A DNA stretch of 14,130 nt from Betaproteobacteria bacterium (lineage in GTDB: Bacteria > Pseudomonadota > Gammaproteobacteria > Burkholderiales > Burkholderiaceae_C): the NCBI GenBank assembly GCA_009918225.1, contig RGEP01000026.1:1-14130 (forward strand). The letters run 5' to 3'. The translations under genes were made by a program, and so were the position numbers. The notes beneath the pieces are model-generated. The model did no database searches. It was not told the DNA's origin and saw only the letters and a program-made list of their open reading frames with translations. Shown piece by piece: positions 12,783 through 14,130 of the stretch (positions are counted from its first letter, which is position 1; each line of letters opens with the position of its first letter).

Positions 12783-14130
12783 GCTTCACGCAATCCACGT
12801 AGTAGCGTACCGCCCCATTGTCCAGGGCCTCTTCCACCAGGCCATGCACATCGGTGTCAAAGCCCGGGAAGCGCTTGTTGAAGTCTCGGGTGAATCGCAG
12901 GTAGTCCACGATCTTGCGGTTGAAACGTTCACCGGGCACCAGCAAGGGAATGCCTGGCGGATAGGGCGTGAGCAAGGAGGTGGTGATGCGGCCTTCCAAC
13001 TGCTCGATTTCCACCCGTTCGGTTTGGCGGTGCGCAATCTTGGCGTACGCGTCGCTCGGGGTCATGGCCGGTTGCAGGTCCGAGAGGTACATCTCGGTGG
13101 TCAGCTTGGCCACGTCGTACTCGGCATAGGCCTCGTGTATCGACTGACACAGGTCCTTGAGCCCCATGCGCTCGTAGCGCGGATGTGCCTGGCAGAACTC
13201 GGGCAAGCAGCGCCACAGCGGGGCGTTCTTGTCATAGTCATCCTTGAACTGCTGCAAGGCCGTGAGCATCGTGTTCCAACGGCCCTTGGTGATGCCAATG
13301 GTGAACATGATGAAGAAAGAGTACAGGCCAGTCTTCTCGACCACCACGCCATGCTCCACCAAGAACTTCGTGACGATGGAAGCGGGTATGCCGCTGCTGT
13401 CGAACTTGCCATTGACGTCCATGCCCGGCGTCACGATGGTGCACTTGATGGGGTCGAGCATGTTGAAGCCCGGCGCCAGGTCACCGAACCCATGCCACTC
13501 CTCGTGTGCGCGCAGCATCCAGCGGTCGGCTCGGCCCACACCCTCATCGGGCAGGTTCTCCGGTCCCCAGACCTTGAACCACCAATCATGGCCAAACTCT
13601 TCATCCACCTTGCGCATGGCACGGCGAAAGTCCATGGACTCGGCAATGCTCTCCTCCACCAGGGCCGAGCCACCGGGGGGCTCCATCATCGCCGCGGCCA
13701 CATCGCATGAGGCGATGATGGCGTACTGGGGCGAAGTAGAGGTGTGCATCAAATAAGCCTCATTGAAGAGGTGCCGATCGAGCTTGACGCTCTGGGAGTC
13801 CTGCACCAGCACCTGCGACGCCTGCGACAAGCCCGCCAGGAGCTTGTGCGTGGACTGGGTGGCGTAAACCATGGAAGTCTTTGGGCGCTCCCGGCGCTTG
13901 CCCATGGCGTGGAAGGTGCCATAGAAGGGGTGGAAGGCGGCATGCGGCAGCCACGCTTCGTCGAAATGCAGGGTGTCGATCCAGCCGTCGAGCTTGCTCT
14001 TGATCGTCTCGGTGTTGTAGAGCACACCGTCGTAGGTGCTTTGGGTCAGCGTGAGGATGCGAGGCTTGATTGAGGCTGCATCCACATCCTTGAGCAAAGG
14101 GTTGCTGGCAATCTTGCGGCGGATGGTTTC
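12775..14130 (-). CDS. Orn/Lys/Arg decarboxylase, C-terminal part (cut by window edge)
   Basis: This is a PLP-dependent (fold I, AdiA/LdcI/SpeF-type) amino-acid decarboxylase. The frame is open to base 14130, so the true start lies outside the window; 451 residues are visible of an expected 700-760. FDEAWLPHAAFHPFYG carries the Asp expected to contact the PLP ring, and YATQSTHKLLAGLSQAS holds the Schiff-base lysine in STHK. The large-domain segment GFNMLDPIKCTIVTPGMD and the C-terminal domain (TPYPPGIPLLVPGERF) follow in the usual order. Substrate (arginine, lysine or ornithine) cannot be settled from this part. The product would act in acid resistance or polyamine synthesis. It ends Lys-Gln-Ala at a stop inside a tandem heptamer array, convergent with fabI 51 bp away. 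Confidence 0.93.
   Translation of the reverse strand, partial: ETIRRKIASNPLLKDVDAASIKPRILTLTQSTYDGVLYNTETIKSKLDGWIDTLHFDEAWLPHAAFHPFYGTFHAMGKRRERPKTSMVYATQSTHKLLAGLSQASQVLVQDSQSVKLDRHLFNEAYLMHTSTSPQYAIIASCDVAAAMMEPPGGSALVEESIAESMDFRRAMRKVDEEFGHDWWFKVWGPENLPDEGVGRADRWMLRAHEEWHGFGDLAPGFNMLDPIKCTIVTPGMDVNGKFDSSGIPASIVTKFLVEHGVVVEKTGLYSFFIMFTIGITKGRWNTMLTALQQFKDDYDKNAPLWRCLPEFCQAHPRYERMGLKDLCQSIHEAYAEYDVAKLTTEMYLSDLQPAMTPSDAYAKIAHRQTERVEIEQLEGRITTSLLTPYPPGIPLLVPGERFNRKIVDYLRFTRDFNKRFPGFDTDVHGLVEEALDNGAVRYYVDCVKQA

Noticed and set aside
12844..13710. A 288-codon open frame on the plus strand opposite the decarboxylase gene
   Set aside because: Antisense to a gene with clear PLP-enzyme motifs; the product has no recognisable features.
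1..14130. Search for a defence, phage, mobile or secretion system
   Set aside because: No transposase, integrase, toxin-antitoxin, CRISPR or other accessory gene is visible; all genes fit a conserved chromosomal neighbourhood.

Overview
The window looks like a chromosomal segment from a GC-rich betaproteobacterium, probably order Burkholderiales and close to Comamonadaceae. This rests on protein style (IF-2 with the KKITLTRKSTSEIKQ-type region, the DusA and NusA sequences), the gene order rimP-nusA-infB-rbfA-truB-typA, and strong GC codon bias. No alignment or phylogeny was run.

Layout. At 1-140 is an AT-rich leader with a perfect 18-bp palindrome at the very edge. At 141-1271 (+) is a DMT/EamA transporter whose 3' end runs 89 bp into the convergent dusA. 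From 11658 down to 1183 (-) lies an eight-gene run: rimP, nusA, infB, rbfA, truB, typA, a second EamA transporter and dusA. Gaps are 94 bp or less, with an ATGA overlap (rimP/nusA) and a 23-bp overlap (rbfA/truB). At 11659-11937 is a divergent control region: a rimP leader ending in a textbook intrinsic terminator, and two overlapping back-to-back promoters. At 11938-12723 (+) is fabI. At 12775-14130 (-) is the C-terminal part of an Orn/Lys/Arg decarboxylase, cut by the window edge.

How the genes work together. The minus-strand run is the conserved transcription/translation set: 30S maturation (RimP, RbfA), transcription elongation and termination (NusA), initiation (IF-2), tRNA modification (TruB, DusA) and a ribosome-associated GTPase (TypA/BipA). 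The rimP leader is laid out like an attenuator. Since NusA affects hairpin-dependent termination, this could give feedback control of the operon; that is inference. FabI catalyses the last step of fatty-acid elongation and shares the divergent promoter region.

This is mostly ordinary housekeeping DNA. I found no mobile element, CRISPR array, tRNA, rRNA, phage gene or convincing novel multi-gene system. The observations most worth checking are the rimP leader, the transporter tail overlapping dusA, and the palindrome at the left edge.
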